A DNA stretch of 64,000 nt from Zygnema cylindricum (taxonomy: Eukaryota; Streptophyta; Zygnematophyceae; Zygnematales; Zygnemataceae). Every line of letters starts with the position of its first letter. Position 1 is the stretch's first letter. Location: contig JBBHKE010000876.1 of NCBI GenBank assembly GCA_037447655.1, positions 119,015 to 183,014 of the forward strand, written 5' to 3'. Shown here piece by piece: positions 10,919 to 20,337 of this stretch. The notes below the pieces were generated by a model. It was given only the letters and a program-made list of their open reading frames with translations, did not search any database and was not told the DNA's origin. Made by a program: the position numbers and the translations under genes.

Positions 10919-11956
10919 TGTTGAAATTAATAGATTTCTGGAGTATTTTCTAGGTATAAGTATGTTGGTAGAAAAGAGAAAGAAAAGTACGGACAACCTG
11001 CTTCTACCTCCTCACTCTAGCCCCCATACTTGTTGTAGTCACTGAAGGATAGAGAGGGTGGTTGAACCATGGCTGCCTTAGTTCAACAGGCAGCTAATTT
11101 TAGTAGGTTACTAAAAAGAAACTTGACGGACCCAGGTCTTGATCCCGGTACCTACCGTCCGTCAGGTTAGCTGGTAGCTGTCAGCATTTTCCTATTAGAC
11201 AAGGCCAATGCTAAATGTTATAGGGTAATATAGATATATATTTATTTACGAGTGAACGAATTCATTTAACTGAAAGTGTATACGGCATGCATAGATAAAG
11301 TTCTGTAAAAGTACGAAGTTCGATACTATTTCGAAACGGATACCACACATTTTGTTTCGACAACGAAACGAATATTACACAAGTATTCATGACGACTGAG
11401 ATTGCGTTTTGGTTCATATCCAACGCGACACATCATCATCGAGATCACGAAATGGTCACTTTGGCATTTAGTGACATGGCATGACCTCGCGCCACGTGGA
11501 GAGATAACATTCTGTCGCGGGAATTTCGAGGAACATACGCACGAGTGAAAAGTGGACACACGTCCGCTTAAAAGCCTTGTCTTACATAGGCCGTACAAAA
11601 GGTACACCGGCAATACTACTTTTTGGTACGGTACAGTATTTTGATTGGTCCATACTTCAATAGATAGGAGTTATTTGAGGGAATCAGGATTTAGTAAATT
11701 TTGGTAGGCAGTCACCTCTTTTTTTTGAGAGTTTGTACAAATTGGCATTTTTACTGCCTCATAACTTATCGCGTGATTGGGCGTTTTCAAAGATTCTTTT
11801 TCCTACGGACTCAAGGGAGTCCGGGATGTACAGGGGTAAAATTACATTGTCTACTTGTCTGCTTGGGTAGCAGTGGTTGCCATTGAAAGTGGGTTAGTTA
11901 ATAACTATCTTGAGGCTTCATGAATTCTGTAGTCCAATAGAGGACACACAATTGCA
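10919..11956 (+). repeat. 5' LTR of element D (1038 bp)
   Basis: Begins TGTTGAAATT and ends ACACAATTGCA, directly before the PBS. Visible parts are the ACTTGTTGTAGTCACTGA core near 11028-11045, CCATGGCT near 11068, and an antisense tRNA-like block at 11113-11202. A GCCACGTGG G-box lies near 11491-11499 and a TATA-like TACAAAT near 11735. Among the R/U5 hairpins, GGACTC-AAGG-GAGTCC (near 11808) and CTGCT-TGGGT-AGCAG (near 11860) are intact. Confidence 0.92.
11113..11202 (-). promoter_or_regulatory. Antisense tRNA-like block in D 5' LTR
   Basis: On the minus strand: an A-box-like TTGTCTAATAGG (11191-11202), then a T-arm-like hairpin with 5-bp stem CCGGG/CCTGG (one G-T pair) at 11132-11148 whose loop and flanks give GGATCAAGACC, close to a B box, then a TTTTT run (11113-11117). 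This is the order of a Pol III internal promoter and terminator. The acceptor stem of a true tRNA is not formed. Confidence 0.5.
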
Positions 11957-12682
11957 GGTTATGGGCCCACCCTCCAGGGTGCCCATCTTCAATTGATCAG
12001 TGTTTATCTATTGGGAAGCCATGATGACAGGGGCTTTTTGTGAAAAAGGATACTGGGGTATTGTTAGTGGACAAGTGAAACGTCCACCTCAGGGAACACC
12101 ACCGGGACTTTGTGGAATAAGGTTTTCTGAAGCAACATCTGTTGCAGCAGAGGAGGCACATGATGGGGACAGAAGTGTGTTCGAAAAGGGGAAAGAAAAT
12201 GAGACACCTGTTACTCCTATTGCTCCTATTCCCACGACACCCGAAGCGGCGATTGTGAAGACCATGGAGACCGAGACTCAAATGTGGGAAGACACCAACA
12301 TGGTTGCCAAGAACTTCATTCTGAGACAACCCACACAAGCTTTGGCAACTCCTCGCCTTCACGTTTACAAAGCCGAGGAGTTGTGGGTGAGTTTGATAGA
12401 GATCTATAGAGCTGGTACAATTCAGGAGCTCCAGTTGGCAGAGCAAAAGTTGGGAAATTTTACTTACAAAGGGGGAAAGATGTTAGAGTACTGTAATGAT
12501 CTTTCTTGTTTGTATATGGAGATGGAGAGTGCCGGTAGTGTACAGAATAGAGGAAATGACTGATAGTTCATAGAAGTGGAATACAGTGATCTGCATGATA
12601 CTTGTGCCGGAGAACACGATTGAAATCAGGAGAGTAGGAAATAGCATTCAAGCTCTAGCAGTCGGAGGGCAAAAGTGGAAAC
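11937..12682 (+). pseudogene. Gag of element D, part 1
   Basis: The usual start codon at the end of the LTR has become ATA (11937-11939), and an in-frame TGA follows the FN of the conserved PIFNGTGFIYWE segment (near 11993). From 12000 an open stretch continues with Gag similarity: FIYWEAMMTGAFCEKGYWGIVSG, then a charged linker, then RQPTQALATPRLHVYKAEELW and the IYRAGTIQELQLAEQKL segment typical of copia Gag (UBN2-like). Frameshifts follow near 12550. The sequence is cut at 12682 by element C and resumes at 17339. Confidence 0.88.
11957..11971 (+). other. Primer-binding site of element D
   Basis: GGTTATGGGCCCACC directly after the 5' LTR. It is complementary to the anticodon stem-loop of plant initiator tRNA-Met rather than to a tRNA 3' end, the arrangement known for Drosophila copia. 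The same motif follows the 5' LTR of E (20358, with A for the first G), H (41234), A (50250), and on the minus strand N (8072), C (15404) and J (58622). Confidence 0.8.
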
Positions 12683-13809
12683 TGTTGTCCATAGCCATTT
12701 CTAGCCATGGATTCACCCTCGGTAGCACCACAGACTACCGAAAAACAGCCTACTTTGAATCAACACAGAATTCTACATAAATAGAAAAACAAGCTGAAAC
12801 TATATTAAAAGATATTATTTAGGCTATAGAATAACCTCACAAAGTTTCAGACAAATATAATAAACAAAATGATCACATCATCTAGTCAAAGTTGCAGAAA
12901 AACAGTCTGCCAGAACTTTGATAAAACAGACTAACTTCACAATGAATTAAAACACAGACCAGGCATAAAATTGGCCTGCAAATCAGTGAAAATATTAAAA
13001 ATTTAGAGAGGAACACACATGCAAATTTTCAGATAATTTTGTATACAGGTCCGAGAGTAATCCTCAGATAAAATTACCAAAAATCACCATAAACAGATTT
13101 TGGTCCAAAAAGTTCGTATGTGCTGAAATGACTAAGTCCTACAATATATACACTCAGACTCACTACTAAATGTACGGAGGCATACCAGCCGTACGTAATC
13201 ACCATTTACTTAAATTACTGTGAGTATACCTAAATAATTCGAGGTATGTCAGAATAATGAATCTACACTATTAACTAATACACAAAAAGACAAACCATTG
13301 TTGTTTTCAAATATTTACACGTACACACAATCTCACAAAATCGTATGTTGAGTCATGCTACGTCACTCAACGAGATTCCTTGAATTTCTTCAAAGAATCT
13401 AGGGCGTCCAAAAATAAACATTGTGTGATTGACGCGATTCTGTGTGGTCACAAAATCCAAACGAAATCCACGTGAGTCGTCAAATATCCCACGACGTCGC
13501 GAAGAGCATTCACGTCCACTTGCCAAATAAGACGCTCCGTACCTGCGACGTCCTTTTTCATAAATGCGCATGTCGTATTATGTTTCGTACGAGCGACATA
13601 CCTTTTTCAATATTTCAAATATTTTGGATCGGATCGCTTCGCGATCCGCCGTCCATTTCTCACCACATTACGCACCACTCAAATAGTTCAATCGCTCCCC
13701 CAATCCGCAAATCCATTCGAACCTCCATTCGTACCACCACATTACTTCCGGTAATAATTTACGCACGAAACGTCGCGTGCGCACGAAACTAACTTTTCAA
13801 AAAACAACA
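12683..13809 (-). repeat. 3' LTR of element C (1127 bp)
   Basis: Begins on the minus strand at 13809 with TGTTGTTTTTTG and ends at 12683. It is rich in CpG-containing motifs in its U3 (cgtacg, cgcgtgc). A perfect hairpin GGATCGC-TTC-GCGATCC lies at 13631-13647. It lacks the MITE, and so shows the empty site of that insertion near 13133. Confidence 0.93.
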
Positions 13810-14466
13810 CTCCCCCGAAAATTTAGTTTCGTGCACCTGGAATAAAATATGCAACTTGTCAAATGTAACTGTACCTTTCCGTACCTCTAAATTTCTTCTT
13901 TTTTTTCCTTCGTTCAAACGTCACCACTGCCTCCGCTGACGTCTTCACTACTTCAGCTGCCTGCTGCCATGTCTTCACAATCCGCCCTTCCTAAACACTC
14001 CGCCCTTCCTAAACACACCATTGCTTCTGGTGCCTCTTTCTACGTCTTCAAAATAATAACTTTCCTCTTCAGCCAATTTCAAAATTAAAAATGCTAAATC
14101 AAAAATTCCACAAAAAAATTAGTGAATATCAAAGGTAACCTCCTCCATAAAATTACTTTTCACGATGTTTTCTTTTGACCACTTTCTGAACGTGTTTTCT
14201 CCTACAGTTGATCCTTTGAATTCTACTTGTTTTCCTTGTTTTTTTAATGAATTTTTGTATTCTCTCAATTTTTGAACTTTTATTTTCTTTTCCAATATTA
14301 TAAACTTCGTCCATTACTCCAATTTTCTAAACAATTTTTCTCTCTCCTTCTCTAAGTACAGTAATCTCCTCATGCAAATTAATTTCAGTTTCCACTTCCA
14401 AATGACTTTCACCTTCTCCAACTATTCTCACTTCAATAACCTCTTCCACTTGTAAATATTTATCAC
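13810..14466 (-). other. Non-coding 3' internal region of element C
   Basis: Between gag and the 3' LTR there is AT-rich sequence without a long open frame. It contains an 18-bp tandem repeat unit (TCCGCCCTTCCTAAACAC twice, about 13980-14018) and the polypurine tract at its outer end. No pol domain is recognisable on either strand. Confidence 0.7.
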
Positions 14467-15431
14467 TCACCAATCTGTCGCCGAAAAAATTGATAGAAAC
14501 CGGATCCTTTTTGTCACATCTTTCTCCACTCCATTTTCACTGACACCAATTTTTTTTCTCCCTTCCTCGTTTTCCATATTTCGAAAAACAACAGTCGGCA
14601 AGTATACAAGTTTATCGACTAGAAGTGTATCCTTTCGTGTAGGGGGTCGAACTCGATTGTCATCCCATCCGTTTCTGAAATTTCCTGTGACACATGCACT
14701 TTTATATAATAGACATACTCTAAAAGTATGTCCTAAATTATTACAGTTAAAACAATTTTCTGATTTGCAACTTTTTCTATTTTTTTGAAACTGTGATCTA
14801 ACACCTTCAAAATTCCCCCTATCTTTTAAAGCCTCTTTATCATCTTCTACATCCAAAACAAATATGATTGCTAATGGTAAGTTCCAATCCTTTTTATCAA
14901 CTTGGTTTAATCTATCAAACGCACACCTATATTCCTTAGGTAATCCTTTCATTAAAATGAGAGCCTTTTGAACATTTGTAAAATTTCCTCCCGCAATATC
15001 ATTTTCTACAAACAATCTTTGCAAACTGAGGCAATATTTCAACATGCTACCTTCAACATACTTATACTCAAATATTTTTGTGGCAGTAATCATCCAGTGA
15101 TACAAAGAAGTCATTTATCAAAATGAGTTCTAACCACTTCCACAATTCAGCTGCACTCTTCACATCAAGGTACATCATTACAAATTCCTTTATCATAGAT
15201 AGCTTGATAATCCTCAAGCACTCATGGTTTTTCTCCTCTCATTGAACCGATGTTTCGACACATGTCCCATCAACCACATCCATAAGCTCCCTCAACTTGA
15301 AGTAGCTCTCCATAATACTCCTCCAACAATGATATTCAGTTCCATCAAATATGGGTAAGTACGATTCATCCAATATGGGAAGACATGGGCGTGGGCCCAT
15401 AACCTGTTGTCCATAGCCATTTCTAGCCATG
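14467..15431 (-). pseudogene. Gag of element C (degraded)
   Basis: The start ATG at 15430 lies inside the 5' LTR and reads MARNGYGQQVMGP across the PBS, as in the copia elements nearby. After 63 codons a TGA stops this frame. The middle segment (AAELWKWLELI, near 15140-15170) and a 215-codon block from 15114 continue Gag similarity: KYVEGSMLKYCLSLQRLFVEND, then ILMKGLPKEY, then a zinc knuckle CFNCNNLGHTFRVC (CX2CX4HX4C) near 14715-14760. Gag binds element RNA and forms particles by family knowledge. Sequence identity with the D/E Gag is low, so C is a separate lineage. Confidence 0.82.
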
Positions 15432-17333
15432 TATTCACCCTCGGAAGCACCACAGACTACCCAAAAACAGCCTACTTTGAATCAACACAGAATTCTACAG
15501 AAATAGAAAAACAAGCTATAACTACATTAACAGATATTATTTAGGCTATAGAATAACCTCACAAAGTTTCAGACAAATATAATAAACAGAATGATCACAT
15601 CATCTAGTCAAAGTTGCAGAAAAACAGTCTGCCAGAACTTTAATAAAACAGACTAACTTCACAATGAAGTAAAACACAGACCATGCATAAAATAGGCCTG
15701 CAAATCTGTGACAAAATTACCAATATAGAGAGGAACACACATGCAAAATTTCAAATAATTCTGCATACAGGTCTAAGAGTAATCCTCAGATAAAATTACC
15801 AAAAATCACCATAAACAGTTTTTGGTCCAAAAAGTTCATATGTGCTGAAATGACTAAGGGTGTGTCCCCATGTACTTGTAACTTAGCGAAATTACTTTGT
15901 ATTTTAGCGCGGATCCGCCGGACCCGGTGTTCAAGTGTCCCTATGTCTGTAAGGACGAAATCGTAACTTACGTTTGTGACGATTGTATACGTCGACAGTA
16001 CCTGTGACGGTTGTCAACGTCTACAATATGTGGTCGCACGTTGTTTTTTGTACATGCGTGTGACGTCGCATGTCTTACCGTGACATTGTAGACGTAGCGC
16101 CTTCCAGCCTGTGCAATTTCACGGTCGAAGAAGATGCGCTTTGTCTTCGCGTCGCCTGTCCGCTCGACGTGAAATGGCATCGGAATTTGAAGACCCCTGC
16201 AAAAAGAGATATCCGTACTAGACGAAAACGGACAAATCCAAACAAATTGTGTACTTATCTTTGTCGTATTAGAACGCAAACGGACAAAACATAGCGAACT
16301 ATGTACTTTTCTTTGTCTTTGGAAATCGTAGGATTTTTGTCAAAATTTACGGCACTTGCGAAAACATGTTCCTATTTGTCAATCGAAAAAACCAAATTTT
16401 AAATCACATCGCGCATGTGTTTTAAAGATAAGGTTGAAGATGACGTTTTTTGTCGTCGAAGTGGGTCAAAAAGCACAAGACGACAACTTTTCGTACATCC
16501 TAAGTTCAGGGATGACGCAAATTGTACTTTACAAATTTGCGATTCCTTCTTACGGTTGAAACTTAGGCAGTACGGCGCTAAGTTTTACAGCAAAACGACA
16601 TGAAAAAACCCTTAATTATGCACATGGGGACACACCCTAAGTCCTACAATATATACACTCATACTCACTACTTAATGTACGGAGGCATACCAGCCGTACG
16701 TAATCTACCATTTACTTAAATTACTGTGAGTATACCTAAATAATTCGAGGTATGTCAAAATAATGAATCTACACTATTAACTAATATACAAAAAGAAAAA
16801 CCATTGTTGTTTTCAAATATTTACACGTACACACAATCTCACAAAATCGTATGTTAAGTCATGCTACGTCACTCAACGAGATTCCTTGAATTTCTTCAAA
16901 GAATCTGGGGCGTCCAAAAATAAACATTGTGTGATTGACGCGATTCCGCAAGGTCACAAAATCCAAACGAAATCCACGTGAGTCGTCAAATATCCCACGA
17001 CGTCGCGAAGAGCATTCACCTCCACTTGCCAAATAAGACGCTCCGTACCTGCGGCGTCATTTTTCATAAATGCGCATGTCGCATTATGTTTCGTACGAGC
17101 GACATACCTTTTTCAATATTTCAAATATTTCGGATAGGATCGCTTCGCGATCCGCCGTCCATTTCTCACCACATTACGCACCACTCAAATAGTTTAACCG
17201 CTCCCCCAATCCGCAAATCCATTCGAACCTCCATTCGTTCCACCACATTACTTCCGGTAATAATTTACGCACGAAACGTCGCGTGCACACAAAATGTCGC
17301 GTACACACGAAACTAACTTTTCAAAAAACAACA
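15405..17333 (-). repeat. 5' LTR of element C, interrupted by a MITE
   Basis: Matches the 3' LTR (12683-13809) except for a 780-bp MITE with its 3-bp TSD and an extra repeat unit near 17285-17310, where the GTCGCGTGCACAC motif is doubled. The GGATCGC-TTC-GCGATCC hairpin is conserved at 17137-17153. Without the insertion it would be about 1146 bp. Confidence 0.92.
15858..16637. mobile_element. PIF/Harbinger-like MITE (780 bp)
   Basis: Perfect 16-bp terminal inverted repeats GGGTGTGTCCCCATGT, flanked by a 3-bp duplication TAA (15855-15857, 16638-16640). The other LTR of C shows the empty site GACTAAGTCC. A second inverted match, AACTTAGCG, lies inside each end (near 15881 and 16567). The 3-bp TAA/TTA target and GG-starting TIR fit the PIF/Harbinger superfamily. 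Inside are only short frames with no transposase motifs, so it is non-autonomous. Confidence 0.88.
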
Positions 17334-17338
17334 GAAAC

Positions 17339-19302
17339 CGGACCCGAAAAAACCATACAAAGGAGAAAGAGTTCAGCATGGAAGACCGAGGCCCCCAAAC
17401 GGCCTATGTTATTTTTGCAAAAAGCCGGGACAATTTATCGCGGATTGTATCAAGCTATTTGAGCTGAGGCTCTAAGAGAACCATGGAGGAGGTTCTTCCG
17501 GAGGGAAGAAAAAGGCACTTTTAGTCAAAAAGGTGACAGGAGAGACTGAAGACGAGTCCTCTAAAGAGGATGGGGAGCTTCTTCTTGACGAGAGTCTGGA
17601 GGAGAAGGAAATCCCTCGGAGATAGAAGTGTGCCCTTGGATCAATTCGGGAAGCTCCACAGGAAGGATGGATCATCGACTCAGGTGCATCCTTGCATATG
17701 TGTCGTGATAAAGACCTCTTCACTAACCTAAGGAAAATGCCTACTTTAGAAATAGAGTATGGGGATGGGAGAGTGGTTACTAGAGATCTAGTGGGATCAG
17801 TAGATATGAAAGTCTTAGAAGAGGGTAAGACTTTAATACTCACATTTTGAGATGTACTCTACATTCCTCAGCTGAGTAAAAATCTTCTCTATACGTCTGT
17901 GTTAAATGACAAAGAGTTTGATACCTTCACTAGAAAGGGAGTCTTTACAGCTAAGTATGGGGATGAAGTTTACTTCACGGCAGATAAGGGTAGCCAAGGA
18001 ATGTTTAGGCTTAACCTGAGTAATGAAAAGAAGAATGCTTACTATGTTGGTGTTCCTAAGTTGATGATTTGGCATAAACGATTGGGGCATGTGCATTTTG
18101 ATAGGTTGAGGGAAATGAAAAAGCTTGGGGTAGTAGAAGGCATTCAGTTTGGGGATAATGAAATGATGAATGATTGTAGTGGCTGTGCTCAAGGTAAGGC
18201 TCACAGACTTCCCTTTCCCAAAGCCGCCACATATAGAGGAAAGAAGGTACTAGATCTAGTCCACACAGATATCTGGGGACCTGCAAAAGTGCCTTCGGTT
18301 GGAGGAAAGAGGTTTATGTTGACGATAGCCGATGACTGGTCTAGATACTCTACAGTCTACTTCCTAAAAGTCTGAAACATCAACTTACTTCAAAGAATAT
18401 AAAGCTTGGAGTGAGAAGTTGCATGGAACCCCCATTAAGAAAATAAAGAGTGATAATGGGGGGGAATATACCTCTAACCAGTTTGAGGAATACTTCAGAG
18501 ATGAGGGAGTTCAACACATGAAAACCGTACCATATAACCCAGAACAAAATCGGGTAGCTGAGAGGTTGAACCGAACACTAGGAGATAGTGCATGTAGTAT
18601 GTTGGCCAACAAGAAAATATGAAAGAGATTTTGGGCAGAGGCCATAAACTGTGCAAACTACATTAAGAATAGAGTCCTTACCTCAGCTGTAAAATGAATG
18701 ACACCTTATCAAATATGGGTGGGAAGGAAACCAGATATCTCTCACCTTAAAGTATTTGGTTGCCAAGTTTACATTCTTGACACGGATAAGAAAAACTGGA
18801 AACTAGATGCTAAAGGAAAACCCGGACACTTTGTAGGATATGATGAGGATGTTCAGGGATATAGAGTCTATGACTTAGTAAAGAGAGATATCATTCTGGT
18901 CAAACACCTAGTTGTCATGGATGAAAGGAAATCATTTGACCCATTTAAATATACCAAAAAGATAAGAATCAGATTTAAGTCTGAAAATGAGGAATCCATC
19001 CTTCCAGAAAAGGACATGAGTGAAACAGGGATTGTAGATTCAGGGGAGATGAAAGACACAGGCAATCCACCGGAAACGTCATATATTCCCATGGACTTTG
19101 AGGAGACAGAAGAGGAGGGACCGGAACCGGCTTCCAAGGATAGGGGAGCCGATGAGACAGTAAGGAGAAATCCAAGACTTACCTCCATCCCAACCTCGGA
19201 GTTTGAGGGGGGGAGAAGGAGCAGCAAAAGGATCCAGGAAAAATAGGCGGCTCACAATGTAACTAAGCTATCTCACTCAGATGAACCTCAGTCATACTAG
19301 GA
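17339..19302 (+). pseudogene. Gag end, protease and integrase of element D, part 2
   Basis: Continues D after the C insertion. The zinc knuckle reads CYFCKKPGQFIADC near 17415, with Gln where His should bind zinc. The protease motif is DSGASLHMC near 17680-17705. The pre-integrase block is IWHKRLGH (near 18067) and SGCAQGKAHRLPFP; the integrase has HTDIWGP (near 18265), KSDNGGEY (near 18448) and RVAERLNRTLG (near 18552). The integrase C-terminal segment continues to the acidic linker (about 19010-19240). Frameshifts and stops occur near 17475, 17850, 18374, 18620 and 19245. It is cut at 19302 by E and resumes at 25771. Confidence 0.9.
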
Positions 19303-19506
19303 TGTAGAAATTAATGATCCATTTAAAGTATTTTCTTGGTCTAAATAGAAATATAGAAAGAAGCCGAGGCAGTCTACCTCTAACTTCTCTCTCCAACTCT
19401 CAAACTTGTCGCAGTCATTGAGAAATTGGAGAGGGAGCTAGAGCCATGGCTACCTAGGCTAACCAGAAGTTTACGGGATTATATATTAGTTAGGGGTTTT
19501 ATTACT

Positions 19507-19596
19507 AAAAAGATATGGTGCCGGCTACAGGATTTGATCCTTGTACCAACTGGCCGGCAGGCAGCCGGTAGACGGTAGCCTTAACCGTTAAGTCTT
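19507..19596 (-). promoter_or_regulatory. Antisense tRNA-like block in E 5' LTR
   Basis: On the minus strand: A-box-like AAGACTTAACGG (19585-19596), B box GGATCAAATCC (19530-19540, fits GWTCRANNC) and a TTTTT run (19507-19511). The T-arm stem is partly lost (three pairs remain). The same block occurs near 24915-25000 in the 3' LTR. Confidence 0.45.
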
Positions 19597-20160
19597 CATT
19601 GAATGATATGTAATATTGGGTATGATATTTATTTAAATGTTACTGGGTAGGAAAATTCATTTAACTATAACTGATTACGTGAGACATAGATCCATAATTG
19701 TAAAAGTACGGATAGCGGTACGGATAAGAAACCAATACCGCGCATTTGTTTCTTTATAGAATAGAATATCGCACATGTATTTATTACGGCTACGATTAAA
19801 TATGAATTTAATCGGACGGCCGGAATTAACGCTGAGATCGCGGAAGAGGATTTCGGCGGCTTATGGAAGTCGCCACATCGGATGACACGTGGCGGAATAA
19901 CATTGGATCGTGGCATCTCCAAGGATTACGGGAAAGAATCCAGACATACCACGTGTCAAATTTAGGCCATGTTGTACGATGTTCGTGCAGAAAGTACACT
20001 AGCAGCTGTACTTTTGTGTACGGAGCTAAATTCTGATTGGCTCCGTACATCAGTAGATAGAGTCTGTGAGAGAGATAGGACTTAGAAAAATTAGGAGATA
20101 GGACCCTCTCTCCCAAAGAGCTTCTGTACAAAAGGTCAACTTTGACCCTCCATAACTTAC

Positions 20161-20264
20161 TGCTCAGGGGAGCAAATTTAGAGATTCTTTAAGCTATCGA
20201 CTCAGGGGAGTCTTGTCTTCACAAGGGTGAAGTTGGTTTGAGTTTTTGTCTGCCAGGGTGGCAG
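20161..20264 (+). promoter_or_regulatory. Four-hairpin R/U5 array (E 5' LTR)
   Basis: Four perfect stem-loops in about 100 nt of the RNA leader: TGCTC-AGGG-GAGCA (20161-20174), GACTC-AGGG-GAGTC (20199-20212), CTTCAC-AAGG-GTGAAG (20217-20232) and CTGCCA-GGG-TGGCAG (20250-20264). All loops are purine- and G-rich. The array lies after the TATA-like region and before the gag ATG, so it should be in the genomic RNA leader. Confidence 0.7.
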
Positions 20265-20337
20265 TTATTTTTGCTGAAACACAAACGGGTCAGGGTTGTC
20301 CTAGAGGCTTCTTGGAAGCTGTCCACTCGGAGGACTT

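Larger units (their letters stand above)
12683..17333 (-). mobile_element. Gag-only LTR element C, reverse strand
   Basis: LTRs on both sides (start TGTTGTTTTTTG, end GGACAACA on the minus strand), a PBS with the same initiator-tRNA motif (15391-15404), a polypurine tract (complement of CTCCCCCGAAAA at 13810-13821) and a perfect TSD GAAAC (12678-12682, 17334-17338). The internal part is only about 1.6 kb and holds a degraded gag but no protease, integrase or reverse transcriptase. It is thus a non-autonomous element of the TR-GAG type. It interrupts D gag, and a MITE interrupts its 5' LTR. Confidence 0.92.

Noticed and set aside
13442-13792. 116-codon frame in the C 3' LTR and its twin at 16978-17316 as a conserved protein
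   Set aside because: Both lie in LTR sequence that is duplicated by definition, run antisense to the element and show no domain; the similarity comes from the LTR duplication.
15968-16294. Short frames inside the MITE as a transposase fragment
   Set aside because: No DDE motif or helix-turn-helix is seen, and the frames overlap on both strands; length and TIR structure fit a non-autonomous MITE.
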